A DNA stretch of 64,000 bases from Pseudacidovorax sp. NFM-22 (GTDB lineage: Bacteria; Pseudomonadota; Gammaproteobacteria; Burkholderiales; Burkholderiaceae_C): the NCBI RefSeq assembly GCF_021401245.1, contig NZ_JACBFY010000004.1, positions 496,001-560,000 of the forward strand, written 5' to 3'. Both the position numbers and the translations under genes were made by a program. How positions within the stretch are numbered: position 1 is the first letter of the stretch; the number at the start of each line of letters is the position of its first letter. The notes below the pieces were generated by a model. The model had not been told where the DNA came from and ran no database searches. It saw only the letters and a list, made by a program, of their open reading frames with translations. This document shows, one piece after another, positions 32,712 through 46,085 of the stretch.

Positions 32712-33635
32712 TCAGAGCAGGTTGCGCAGCATCGCTTCGATGGCTGCTGCCGTGGCGATGGGCTTTTCCATCGGAAAGAGGTGCGTGCCGTCCAGCATGC
32801 TGATGCGCCCACGCGTCAGCCGCAGGGTGGCGGCCATGCCGGCGCGCTTCATCTCCACCGACTGGCGGCCGCCAATGAAGGCGCAGGGGCACTGCAGCGG
32901 CCGGCTGCGCAGCAGGCGGCCGATGTTGTCGGGCAGGTTGTCGTAGATCGCGGTCTCGACGTCGCGGTCGAAGGCGAGGGCGCGTGCATCCCCGTGCACG
33001 AAGGTGCCGTGGTCGATGTAGTCGTGCAGCACCTGCGGGTCCCAGCGCGCGAAGGCCTTCTTGTGGCGGAAGTGTTCGAACACCGCCTCGCGGTCTTCCC
33101 AGCTGTCGCGGCGCTTGCGGCTGACCATGCCCGGCGAGACGCGGCGCATCAGCGGCGTGCGCTTGACCAGCCCCAGCGTGCCGGCGCGCCAGCCGTCGAT
33201 GATGGGCGAATCGATCATCACCACGCCGCGCGCCAGCAGCGGATGCCGGGACGCACACATCACGCTCAGGATGCCGCCGAGCGAATGGCCGACGAGGAAG
33301 GGCGCGGTGCCCGCGGCGTCGGCGATGGGCGCCGTGAACTCGGCCAGCTGCTCGACCAGGTGCGGCCAGTTGTCCGTGACCGGAAAGCGCGGGTCATGGC
33401 CGAACTTCTCGATGGCGTGCACGGCAAAGCCGCGGGCGCGCAGGCTGTCGAGCATGACCCGGTAGGTGCTGGCCGGAAAGCTGTTGCCGTGCGAGAAGAC
33501 GATGGGCGGCAGCGTGGCCGTGGCGGATGGCAAGGGCGCGGAGGCAGGCACGGTCGGCAGCAGGCGGTGGAATCGGGAATCGGGGTGGGAGGACAGGGGC
33601 AGGCGCCGAGCGAGGTGCCGCACCGCCCGGCTCAC
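32712..33635 (-). CDS. Alpha/beta-hydrolase family protein
   Basis: 307 residues. PIVFSHGNSFPASTYRVML holds the oxyanion-hole HGN, VGHSLGGILSV is the nucleophile elbow with catalytic Ser, and LDGTHLFPMEKP supplies the catalytic His near the C-terminus. Substrate unknown; related Burkholderiales proteins are annotated only as hydrolases. The GTG start at 33635 gives a 45-residue basic and Pro/Ala-rich lead-in before the first beta strand, so the true start may lie further in, although no ATG is available there. Confidence 0.8.
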   Translation of the reverse strand: MSRAVRHLARRLPLSSHPDSRFHRLLPTVPASAPLPSATATLPPIVFSHGNSFPASTYRVMLDSLRARGFAVHAIEKFGHDPRFPVTDNWPHLVEQLAEFTAPIADAAGTAPFLVGHSLGGILSVMCASRHPLLARGVVMIDSPIIDGWRAGTLGLVKRTPLMRRVSPGMVSRKRRDSWEDREAVFEHFRHKKAFARWDPQVLHDYIDHGTFVHGDARALAFDRDVETAIYDNLPDNIGRLLRSRPLQCPCAFIGGRQSVEMKRAGMAATLRLTRGRISMLDGTHLFPMEKPIATAAAIEAMLRNLL

Positions 33636-33675
33636 GACGCGCGGACGAATCCGCAGGCCGAGCGGGCGGGTCTTC

Positions 33676-34506
33676 TCAGATGAGCTTCTCGTCCCGCGTC
33701 GAGATCTTGCGCAGCGCGCCGTGGCGGCCGGCCGGCATCTTCAGCGGATGCGCGGTGTGGTCATCGTTCCAGACCGGGTCTTCGAGACTGTCGAACACTT
33801 CGCGCAGCTTGCGGCCCCAGCCGTCGCGGATCATGCGGAAGTAGGGGTTGTCGGCGTCGATGCAGATCACCTTGTCGGTCTGCAGGCGGTTGGCCTCGTA
33901 GACCACCAGATCCAGCGGCAGGCCCACCGACAGGTTGGACTTCATGGTCGAGTCCATCGACACCAGCGCGCACTTGGCGGCCTCGTCCAGCGGCGTGTCG
34001 GGCGTGAGCACGCGGTCGAGCACCGGCTTGCCATATTTGGCTTCGCCGATCTGGAAGTAGGGCGTCTCGGGCGTGGCCTCGATGAAGTTGCCGGCCGAAT
34101 AGACCAGGAAGAGCCGCATGCCTTCGCCCTTGACCTGCCCGCCGAGGATGAAGCTCACGTTGAAGTCCACGCCGGCCGCCTTCAGCGCCTCGCCGTCGCG
34201 GTCGTACACATGGCGCACGGCCGAGCCCAGCACGCGCGCGGCGTCGAACATGCTCCGGGCGTTCCAGATGGTGATGGGCGGGCCTTCGCGGCCGTGCTCT
34301 TCCAGCTCTTCGATCTGCAGGATCTCGCGCACCGACTGCGAGATCGACAGGTTGCCGGCCGACAGCAGCACCATTGTGCGGTCGCCCGGCTGCTCGTAGA
34401 CGATGGTCTTGCGGAAGGTGCTGATGTGGTCCACGCCCGCATTGGTGCGGGAATCCGACAGGAAGACCAGGCCGGCGTTGAGTTTGATGCCTACGCAGTA
34501 CGTCAT
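33676..34506 (-). CDS. Anbu-type proteasome-like peptidase
   Basis: 276 residues of the Ntn-hydrolase fold related to proteasome beta subunits. Removal of Met would expose Thr-2 (MTYCVGIKLNAGLVFLSDSR), with the proteasome-like Asp in SDSRTNAG and Lys in TFRKT completing the active-site set. Anbu assembles into an open helical ring; its substrates are unknown. In many genomes it sits with a transglutaminase-like protein, an alpha-E protein and an ATP-grasp protein; none is seen here, and its neighbours are a hydrolase and mutS. The ATG at 34506 is fixed by the need for Thr at position 2. Confidence 0.9.
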   Translation of the reverse strand: MTYCVGIKLNAGLVFLSDSRTNAGVDHISTFRKTIVYEQPGDRTMVLLSAGNLSISQSVREILQIEELEEHGREGPPITIWNARSMFDAARVLGSAVRHVYDRDGEALKAAGVDFNVSFILGGQVKGEGMRLFLVYSAGNFIEATPETPYFQIGEAKYGKPVLDRVLTPDTPLDEAAKCALVSMDSTMKSNLSVGLPLDLVVYEANRLQTDKVICIDADNPYFRMIRDGWGRKLREVFDSLEDPVWNDDHTAHPLKMPAGRHGALRKISTRDEKLI

Positions 34507-34541
34507 GGTGATGCGCGGTCGGCGGGCGGGCCGCGGAGGCT

Positions 34542-37199
<2,658 letters not shown>

Positions 37200-37322
37200 T
37201 TGCTTGTCGATGTCCAGGGGCCGCGCATGCCTGCTGCCGGATGGCGAATGCTGTGCGCGAGGTCGGCCCGCTGCGGGGCGGGCCGACGAAGGGCGTGGAT
37301 TATCGACCCGGACGCCCGGTCC

Positions 37323-39047
37323 TCAGCGCCACAGGTTCGTGCGCGCCAGCTCCACCACCTCGTCCCCGCGGCCATTGATGATGGCCTTGAGCAGGTACAG
37401 GCCGAAGCCCTTGGCCTGTTCCGCCTCGATCTTGGGCGGCAGCACCAGTTCCTGCTTGGCCGTGACCACGTCCACCAGCGCCGGGCCGTCGTGGGCGAAG
37501 GCGGCGGCCAGGGCGCCGTCCAGCTCGGCGGAGTCGGTGACGCGGATGCCGCGCACGCCCATGGCCGTCGCCATCGCCGCGAAGTCCGGGTTGGCCAGGT
37601 CGGTGCCGGTGTCCAGATAGCCGCCGGATTTCATCTCCATGGCGACGAAACCCAGGCTGCCGTTGTTGAAGACGATCACCTTCACCGGCAGGCCCAGCTG
37701 CACCAGGCTCAGGAAGTCGCCCATCATCATGGTGAAGCCGCCGTCGCCCGAGAGCGAGACCACCTGCCGCCCCCGCGCCGCGGCCTGGGCGCCCATGGCC
37801 TGCAGCATGGCGTTGGCCATGGAGCCATGGTTGAAGGAGCCGATGAGCCGGCGCCGGCCATTCATCTTCAGGTAGCGCGCGGCCCACACCGTGGGGGTGC
37901 CCACATCGGCGGTGAAGACGGCATCGTCCGCCGCCATCGCGCTCACCCGCTGCGCCACGTACTGCGGGTGCAGCGGTCGACCCGCACCGGTGGCCACGGC
38001 CAGGTCGTCCAGGCCTTCGCGCGCCTTCGCATAGTGGGCCAGTGCGCCATCGAGGAAGCGCCGGTCGTGGTGGTCCTGGAGTCGCGGCAGCAGTGCGGCG
38101 ATGGTGTCACCCACGTCGCCGACCAGACCCTGCGCCAGCGGCGCCCGGCGGCCGAGGGCGCCGGGGTCGCGGTCGATCTGCACGATGTGCGCGTCCTTGG
38201 GATAGAAGGCGCGGTAGGGAAAGTCGGTGCCCAGCATCAGCAGGGTGTCGGCGTTCTCCATGGCGTGGTAGCCGGAGGCGAAGCCGATCAGGCCGGTCAT
38301 GCCCACGTCGTAGGGGTTGTCCCATTCCACATGCTCCTTGCCGCGCAGCGCATGGACGATGGGCGCCTTGAGCCGTTCGGCCAGGGCGACCACGGCATCG
38401 TGATGGCCGGCACAGCCGCTGCCGGCAAGGATGGTTATGGCCCCGCTGCCGTCCAGGTGGGCGGCGAGTTCGTCGAGCGCGGCGTCCGGCGGCACGATGC
38501 GCGGCCGCGGCGCCAGCGGGATGCGCGGCGCCTGCTCCACCGGCGAGGCGGCCAGCGCCACGTCGCCCGGGATCACCAGCACCGCCACGCCGCCCCGGCC
38601 CACGGCCGTCTGGATCGCGCGGTGCAGCACAGCCGGCATCTGCGCCGGGTTGGAGACCAGCTCCACATAGTCCGCGCATTCGCGGAACAGCTCCTGCGGA
38701 TGCGTCTCCTGGAAGTAGCCCAGCCCGATCTCCGAGGAGGGAATGTGCGCCGCGATGGCCAGCACCGGCACCCGGTTGCGCTGGCAGTCGAACAGACCGT
38801 TGATCAGGTGCAGATTGCCGGGCCCGCAACTGCCGGCGCAGACCGCCAGACTGCCGGTCAGCGCCGCCTCGGCACCCGCGGCGAAGGCGGCCGATTCCTC
38901 GTGCCGCACATGCATCCATTCGATGCGGCCCAGCCGGCGCAGGCTGTCGTTGAGACCGTTGAGGCTGTCGCCCGTCACGCCCCAGATGCGCTCGACGCCG
39001 AGGTCGGCAAGGCTGTGGGCGAGGAGGTCGGCGACGGTGAAGGGCAT
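37323..39047 (-). CDS. poxB: Pyruvate dehydrogenase (ubiquinone), PoxB
   Basis: 574 residues, matching PoxB (572 in Escherichia coli). The peripheral membrane flavoenzyme decarboxylates pyruvate to acetate and CO2 and passes electrons to ubiquinone. Motifs are [16 protein letters not shown], the catalytic Glu in [15 protein letters not shown], the FAD domain with [13 protein letters not shown], and the ThDP motif [18 protein letters not shown] ending in VFNNGSLG. The C-terminal helix [19 protein letters not shown] resembles the lipid-activated tail of PoxB, which separates it from acetolactate synthase. It is monocistronic; the 193 bp downstream of its start region (39048-39240) hold no gene. 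Confidence 0.93.
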   Translation of the reverse strand: MPFTVADLLAHSLADLGVERIWGVTGDSLNGLNDSLRRLGRIEWMHVRHEESAAFAAGAEAALTGSLAVCAGSCGPGNLHLINGLFDCQRNRVPVLAIAAHIPSSEIGLGYFQETHPQELFRECADYVELVSNPAQMPAVLHRAIQTAVGRGGVAVLVIPGDVALAASPVEQAPRIPLAPRPRIVPPDAALDELAAHLDGSGAITILAGSGCAGHHDAVVALAERLKAPIVHALRGKEHVEWDNPYDVGMTGLIGFASGYHAMENADTLLMLGTDFPYRAFYPKDAHIVQIDRDPGALGRRAPLAQGLVGDVGDTIAALLPRLQDHHDRRFLDGALAHYAKAREGLDDLAVATGAGRPLHPQYVAQRVSAMAADDAVFTADVGTPTVWAARYLKMNGRRRLIGSFNHGSMANAMLQAMGAQAAARGRQVVSLSGDGGFTMMMGDFLSLVQLGLPVKVIVFNNGSLGFVAMEMKSGGYLDTGTDLANPDFAAMATAMGVRGIRVTDSAELDGALAAAFAHDGPALVDVVTAKQELVLPPKIEAEQAKGFGLYLLKAIINGRGDEVVELARTNLWR

Positions 39048-39240
39048 GGCGGCTCCAAAACAAGGGTAAATACGAATGGACTCGCATTCATCCTAAGAAT
39101 TTCGGCGAGGCGCTGGCGTAGGAACGGAGCGATAGCGGACCTCGATGCCTGCGGCCTGCGCCCCAAGCGGTCTGCACGGCGCGGTGCCGTCAGCGCCTCC
39201 GCCCCTGTGACGCTTGGCCGCTTGCCCCCAACGGCGCGTG

Positions 39241-39846
39241 TCAGCCCCAGCCCACGCGTCCCTGCGCCGCGTCGGTGATGGCCGCCTTCAGCGCGGACGC
39301 CGCATCGTCGACCACCTCGAAGCGAAGCCGCACGACGCTGCCGTGGTTCACCTCCAGCAGGGCGGCGCCGGCGTGCGCCAGTTCGCGGCGGACGGTCCCT
39401 TCCAGGGCGTAGGGCACTTCGCAGCTCAGCGTGACGCGCCGCTGCAGCGGCACGGTCTGCGCGGCCTTCAGCGCCTGTGCGACGGCGTCGGTGTAGGCGC
39501 GGACCAGCCCGCCGGCCCCAAGCTTCACGCCGCCGAAGTAACGCACGACCGTGGCCAGAACGCCTTCGAGCTCATGGTGGCGCAGCACCTCCAGCATCGG
39601 CCGGCCGGCGGTGCCCGTAGGCTCGCCATCGTCCACGGCCGCGGACTGGCCGCCCGCCATCAAGGCCCAGCAGACGTGGGCCGCATCCGGATGCTGCGCC
39701 CGCAACTGCGCCACGATGGCCTGCGCGGCCGCCCGGTCGGGCACCGCCTGCACGCAGGCCAGGAAGCGGCTCTTGCGCACCAGCAGTTCGAAATTGGCGG
39801 GCGCCGCGATGGAGAAAGGCATGGGAAGGAGGGCGGCAGGCGCCAT
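39241..39846 (-). CDS. IMPACT/YigZ family protein
   Basis: 201 residues of the YigZ/IMPACT family. The N-terminal UPF0029 domain (RKSRFLACVQAVPDRAAAQA, DDGEPTGTAGRPMLEVLRHH and VVRYFGGVKLGAGGLVRAY) is followed by a DUF1949 ferredoxin-like domain (residues about 130-195). The bacterial role is unclear; the eukaryotic relative IMPACT modulates GCN2 signalling. The ATG at 39846 is used; an in-frame ATG at 39822 is equally plausible. It is divergent from the DUF1304 gene 62 bp away. Confidence 0.87.
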   Translation of the reverse strand: MAPAALLPMPFSIAAPANFELLVRKSRFLACVQAVPDRAAAQAIVAQLRAQHPDAAHVCWALMAGGQSAAVDDGEPTGTAGRPMLEVLRHHELEGVLATVVRYFGGVKLGAGGLVRAYTDAVAQALKAAQTVPLQRRVTLSCEVPYALEGTVRRELAHAGAALLEVNHGSVVRLRFEVVDDAASALKAAITDAAQGRVGWG

Positions 39847-39908
39847 GAGGGGCGGGTCGGCGATGATGCCCCAGGCCGAATGGCGGTCGAGAGGAAAGAG
39901 AGAACAAC

Positions 39909-40259
39909 GTGATCGGAAACCTGCTGACGGCCCTGGTGGCCCTCATCCACGTCTACATCCTGGTGCTGGAGATGTTCTTCTGGGACACGCCGCGCGGCCA
40001 CAAGGCCTTCGGCCTGAAACCCGAGTTCGCCCGTGCCACGCGTGTGCTGGCGGCCAACCAGGGCCTTTACAACGGCTTCCTGGCGGCGGGCCTGTTCTGG
40101 GGCCTGTGGCTCGGCGCCGCGGGCATCGCGGTCAAGCTGTTCTTCCTGGCCTGCGTGGCGGTGGCAGGGTTGTACGGCGCTGCCACGTCGAGCCGCAAGA
40201 TCCTGTTCGTGCAGACGGTGCCGGCCGTGCTGGCGATGGCGGCGCTGCTGCTCGGCTGA
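39909..40259 (+). CDS. DUF1304 family membrane protein
   Basis: 116 residues, a small integral membrane protein with four hydrophobic segments. ALIHVYILVLEMFFWDTPRG and LAANQGLYNGFLAAGL are the conserved DUF1304 stretches. Function unknown; relatives are widespread in bacteria. The GTG start at 39909 follows GAGAGAAC. It is convergent with trxC, with a palindromic repeat between them. Confidence 0.85.
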   Translation: MIGNLLTALVALIHVYILVLEMFFWDTPRGHKAFGLKPEFARATRVLAANQGLYNGFLAAGLFWGLWLGAAGIAVKLFFLACVAVAGLYGAATSSRKILFVQTVPAVLAMAALLLG

Positions 40260-40340
40260 GAGGGGCGGGGTTGGCACTTGCGGTGCTCCCAATGGCGTGA
40301 GGCCCGTTCGCTGCCTCGCCTCAGCCCCATGCCATCACCC

Positions 40341-40401
40341 CCGTTCGCGCTGAGCCTGTCGAAGCGCCAGCGCGAGGCTTCGACAGGCTCAGCCCGAACG
40401 G
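40341..40401. repeat. Dispersed inverted repeat, complete copy
   Basis: CCGTTCGCGCTGAGCCTGTC-GAAGC (40341-40365) and GCTTCGACAGGCTCAGCCCG-AACGG (40377-40401) are nearly perfect inverted 25-bp arms around an 11-nt loop. This is the best copy of the family in the window. It lies between the convergent DUF1304 and trxC genes, where it could act as a bidirectional terminator or mRNA-stabilising hairpin. Confidence 0.85.
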
Positions 40402-40438
40402 CGTTGCGCGATCACAGGGCAATGGTGGCAGCCGTTCC

Positions 40439-40903
40439 CTACACGGCTGCTGCTCGCGCGAGCGCCTGCTGCGTCCAGCGCACGATGTCCGCGGCGCCCA
40501 TCGCCCCGGGCTGGCGGGCGATCTCCCGGCCACTGACGAACAGGGCCAGCGTCGGGATGCTGCGGATGTTGAAGCGTGCGCCCAGCCCAGGCTGTGCCTC
40601 GGTATCGACCTTGGCCAGCCGCACCTGCGGCTCCAGGGTGCGGGCCGCCTGTTCGAAGGCCGGGGCCATCTGCCGGCAGGGGCCGCACCAGGGCGCCCAG
40701 AAGTCCACCAGCACCGGCAACTGACCGCGGCCCACGTGGCGCTCGAAGGCGGCGGCATCCAGCGCCACGGGATGGCCGGTGAACAGGGGCTGGTGGCACT
40801 GGCCGCAGTCGGGCGCGCTGCCGAGCTGGGCCGTGCGCACGCGGTTGGTGGTCTGGCAGTGCGGGCAGACGACATGCAGGCTGTCAGCGGTGGCGGTGGT
40901 CAT
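40439..40903 (-). CDS. trxC: Thioredoxin 2 (zinc-containing)
   Basis: 154 residues. The N-terminal zinc finger CPHCQTTNR and CGQCHQPLF marks TrxC, and the thioredoxin domain has the active site FWAPWCGPCRQMAPAFEQ and the cis-Pro in SIPTLALF. It reduces disulfides in the cytosol and is often induced by oxidative stress. ATG 40903 places the first Cys pair at about residues 13 and 16; nine residues further upstream are also open. It is followed, in reverse order, by a small unknown gene and a second thioredoxin-like gene. Confidence 0.92.
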   Translation of the reverse strand: MTTATADSLHVVCPHCQTTNRVRTAQLGSAPDCGQCHQPLFTGHPVALDAAAFERHVGRGQLPVLVDFWAPWCGPCRQMAPAFEQAARTLEPQVRLAKVDTEAQPGLGARFNIRSIPTLALFVSGREIARQPGAMGAADIVRWTQQALARAAAV

Positions 40904-40972
40904 GGCGGGGTGTCCTTCCTGCGGCGGCAATGGCGGTGACGGGGCGGCGTCGTGGCGGCACGGGCCGCGCAG

Positions 40973-41329
40973 TCAGGGGGCCGACGGACCTTCGGCCTTT
41001 TCGCCCGACGGGGCGGCGCCACTGCGGGCGCGATCCTGCGCGCGGGCGATGGCGGCCCGGGCGCTCTGCTCGGCCGCGAGTGCTGCCTCCAGCGGCGCCC
41101 GGCACAGGCCGGCGTGCTGGTAGCGCAGGTTCTCGTAGATGGCCGCTGCGGCGGGCGACGCCTGCAGCAGCGGCTGCAGCACGTCCGTGTCCTGGACTTG
41201 GTCCAGCGCGGCGGCCAGCCGCTGCGCCACCAGCCGGTACTGGCCGGCATCGGGGTGGCCGCGCTCCATCCGCTCCAGATCGTGGGCGAGCAGCACGGCA
41301 TGGGGGGTGTGGGTGCGAGAGGTGTTCAT
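40973..41329 (-). CDS. Hypothetical protein, helical
   Basis: 118 residues, not recognised. It is almost entirely alpha-helical by composition (many Ala, Leu, Gln and Arg), with no cysteine pair or membrane segment, and ends in a polar tail (SGEKAEGPSAP). The ATG at 41329 has no clear ribosome site. Its codon use matches the neighbours, and the frame is open without internal stops between two thioredoxin genes on the same strand; this supports it being real, but no homologue comes to mind. Confidence 0.55.
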   Translation of the reverse strand: MNTSRTHTPHAVLLAHDLERMERGHPDAGQYRLVAQRLAAALDQVQDTDVLQPLLQASPAAAAIYENLRYQHAGLCRAPLEAALAAEQSARAAIARAQDRARSGAAPSGEKAEGPSAP

Positions 41330-41405
41330 GCCCCCGAGTTTTGGGGCATGCAGGCGCTTTGCAAGAGGCGCCCCCGCGCCGCCCCCGGCCGGTTGGCGCC
41401 GTGCC

Positions 41406-41726
41406 TCAGGCCAACTGCCGCAACGGTTCCCGCACGGCGTCGGCCGATGCGGGGCGCACCACCCGGGCCACTTCCCGGCCGTCCTTGAGGAAGACCAGCG
41501 TCGGCCATAGCTTGACGCCGAAGGCCCGGCCCAGCGGCCGGCCACTGCCGTCTTCCACCTTGATGTGGCGCAGGCCTTCCGGCGCCTCGGCCAGGGCTTC
41601 GGCAATGGCGGGCTGGGCGCCCTTGCAGATGCCGCACCAGTTGGCGCCGAATTCGAGGACGGTGGGCCCGGTGAGGGCGGCCACCTCGTCCTGGCGCAGG
41701 CTTTCGGGTTCGTAGGGTCGTGTCAT
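41406..41726 (-). CDS. Thioredoxin-family protein, CGIC active site
   Basis: 106 residues with a single thioredoxin fold. The active site is FGANWCGICKGAQPAIAEAL, so CxxC is present with Ile-Gly in place of Gly-Pro, and KLWPTLVFLKDG holds the cis-Pro. Such proteins are found in Burkholderiales as small oxidoreductases of unknown partner. It is 76 bp upstream of the unknown helical gene on the same strand and 115 bp from the regulator gene. Confidence 0.85.
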   Translation of the reverse strand: MTRPYEPESLRQDEVAALTGPTVLEFGANWCGICKGAQPAIAEALAEAPEGLRHIKVEDGSGRPLGRAFGVKLWPTLVFLKDGREVARVVRPASADAVREPLRQLA

Positions 41727-41841
41727 GGGGCGAGTGTGGCAGCGCTGCGCGGGCGGTGTGTGCGGCCGTGCCGGCGTGGTATGTCGGCGGGGGCGTCGGA
41801 TGACGGGGCGTGAGCGGCGGGCCGCAAGGCGGGCGACGCGC

Positions 41842-42939
41842 TCAGCCGCCGCGCCGCCCCAGCTTGCGGTAGACCGTCGCCCGGCTCACGCCCAGCAGCC
41901 GCGCCGCCTCGGCGACATTGCCCTGGGCGTCGTCGACGGCCTGGCGGATCCAGGCGTCCTGCGCCTCCTTCAGCCGCGGGCGTGCGGCGACGCGGGGGCT
42001 GGCGCTGCCGCTTCGCGTGGCGCGCACCTGGGTGCGCAGGCCGCTCCAGAGCGGGACTTCGAGCGGCGCCCCGCCGCGGGTGGCGGCATCGAAGAGCAGA
42101 TGCGCCGGTGCAGCGAACACCTCGTCCGCCGGCCAGGGCCCCGTGCCCTGCAGGCCCAGCAGTTGCCGCGCGAGCGCGTTCGCGCCCGTGATGCGGCCGT
42201 CGGCGTCGAGCACCAGCAGCCCGTCGCCGTCGGCGCCCTCGACCGGGGCCAGGCAGCCCGGCCAGTTCAGCTGCAGCAGCAGCGCATGGGGTTGCGCGCG
42301 CAGCAGCCGGTTGCCGATGGCCTGGACCGCGTGGCGGGCCAGGTGCTGCAGCTCGGGCCGTTCGTCCACCTGCACGCCGGTCAGGTCCAGCATGCCGATG
42401 CAGCGGCCCTGCGGGTCGAACAGCGGCGCGCCGGCGCAGGTGTAGCCACTGGTGTCGTCGAAGAAATGCTCGCCGCGGTGCAACCAGACGGGCGCCTGTT
42501 CGGCCAGGGCCGCGCCGATGGCGGTGGTGCCCACGGCGCGTTCCGACAGGTCGACGCCGACGCGCGCGATGTCCGCGATGGCGCGCTCGTCCTGCGCCGG
42601 CAGCGTGCCCACTTCGAGCACCATGCCCTGGGCATCGGTCAGCAGCGCGAAGTAGCGGGTGGCGGCGATGGCGCGCGAGAGCCGGTCCATGACCGGCCGG
42701 GCAGCCTCGATCAACCGCCGGCTGCCCTCGGTGGCCTGGCGCAGCCGGGGCGCCGAGACGGGCTCGAACTGCACCCGCTCGCCCGGCTGGCGGCCGGCCG
42801 CCAGGCAGCGCTGCCACGAGCGCGTGATCCAGGGTTCGATGGGGGGCGCATGGCGTCCCTGTGTGCCATGCAGCCAGTGCCCGCGCGCCAGCGCAATGGC
42901 GCCGGCACGGTCGGGCGCGGGACGGACCGGTGTCTCCAT
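41842..42939 (-). CDS. GAF-PAS-Fis regulator lacking an AAA+ domain
   Basis: 365 residues. The order is an N-terminal helical segment (WITRSWQRCLAAG), a GAF-like sensor (about 80-200, with RGEHFFDDTSGYTCAGAPLF), a PAS-like stretch (about 225-290, LLVLDADGRITGANALARQL), and a C-terminal Fis-type helix-turn-helix (about 325-362, GNVAEAARLLGVSRATVYRK). This is the acetoin-regulator (AcoR) layout without the central AAA+/GAFTGA domain, so it cannot drive sigma-54 RNA polymerase itself. It diverges from the molybdenum hydroxylase operon, its probable target. An upstream extension of the frame is open, but the N-terminal motif fixes the start near 42939. Confidence 0.85.
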   Translation of the reverse strand: METPVRPAPDRAGAIALARGHWLHGTQGRHAPPIEPWITRSWQRCLAAGRQPGERVQFEPVSAPRLRQATEGSRRLIEAARPVMDRLSRAIAATRYFALLTDAQGMVLEVGTLPAQDERAIADIARVGVDLSERAVGTTAIGAALAEQAPVWLHRGEHFFDDTSGYTCAGAPLFDPQGRCIGMLDLTGVQVDERPELQHLARHAVQAIGNRLLRAQPHALLLQLNWPGCLAPVEGADGDGLLVLDADGRITGANALARQLLGLQGTGPWPADEVFAAPAHLLFDAATRGGAPLEVPLWSGLRTQVRATRSGSASPRVAARPRLKEAQDAWIRQAVDDAQGNVAEAARLLGVSRATVYRKLGRRGG

Positions 42940-42957
42940 GAGGGGCTTTCGTGGGGG

Positions 42958-42977
42958 TGTTCCATTTTGAGAATTTC
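42958..42977. promoter_or_regulatory. Candidate operator of the Fis-type regulator
   Basis: TGTTCCATTTTGAGAATTTC is a palindrome-like AT-rich element (left half TGTTCCA, right half degenerate) in the 157-bp divergent region between the regulator and the hydroxylase operon. GGAACA occurs again at 43035-43040. AcoR-like proteins favour TGTTCC/GGAACA-type palindromes; assignment here is only positional. Confidence 0.3.
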
Positions 42978-43096
42978 GGGCCCGACCGTCCATCGCGCTA
43001 GGGTTTTGCCTGAGCGCCGCCCCTGGGTGCGCGCGGAACATGCGACGCTTCGGCCCTCGTGCCGCCCAGCCATCCCCTCGAATGGAGACAGCCAGC

Positions 43097-43600
43097 ATGC
43101 AGGTATCCCTCAGCGTCAATGGCCGCGCCGTCAACGTGGACGCGCCGCCCAACACCCTTCTCGTCACGGCCATCCGCGAGCATCTGCAGCTCACGGGCAC
43201 CCATGTGGGCTGCGACACCGCCCAGTGCGGCGCCTGCACGGTGCACATGAACGGTCGGGCGGTGAAGTCCTGCAACATCCTGCTGGCCCAGGCGGCCGGC
43301 GCCGACATCACCACCATCGAGGGCATCGCCCAGCCCGACGGCACGCTGCATCCGATGCAGGCCGCCTTCAAGGAATGCCATGGCCTGCAATGCGGCTTCT
43401 GCACCCCCGGCATGGTGATGAGCGCCATCGACCTGTGCCAGCAGCATCCCGGTGCCGACGAGCAGGAGATCCGCGAGCTGCTCGACGGCAACCTGTGCCG
43501 CTGCACCGGCTACCAGAACATCGTCAAGGCCGTGAAGATGGGCGGCCAGGGCATGGCCGAAGGCCAGCCCGCCACTTCGTCCGCCACCGCCACGGCCTGA
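43097..43600 (+). CDS. Molybdenum hydroxylase 2Fe-2S subunit (CoxS-like)
   Basis: 167 residues with two [2Fe-2S] clusters. The plant-type cluster uses [21 protein letters not shown], abbreviated to its Cys at about residues 42, 47, 50 and 62; the second, helical cluster uses CGFC and CRCTGY (about 100-140). It passes electrons from the Mo centre to FAD in xanthine-dehydrogenase-family enzymes. The GGAGA before the ATG supports 43097 over an ATG 15 bp earlier. The C-terminal tail (about 155-167) is Ala/Thr/Ser-rich and variable. Confidence 0.94.
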   Translation: MQVSLSVNGRAVNVDAPPNTLLVTAIREHLQLTGTHVGCDTAQCGACTVHMNGRAVKSCNILLAQAAGADITTIEGIAQPDGTLHPMQAAFKECHGLQCGFCTPGMVMSAIDLCQQHPGADEQEIRELLDGNLCRCTGYQNIVKAVKMGGQGMAEGQPATSSATATA

Positions 43601-43617
43601 GCGAAAAGGAGTCCGCC

Positions 43618-46059
<2,442 letters not shown>

Positions 46060-46085
46060 AACCCGCGAAGGAAGGAGCCTTTTCC

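Noticed and set aside
37323-39047. Annotating poxB as acetolactate synthase
   Set aside because: The N-terminal [16 protein letters not shown] block and the C-terminal GRGDEV helix match PoxB and there is no regulatory subunit gene nearby.
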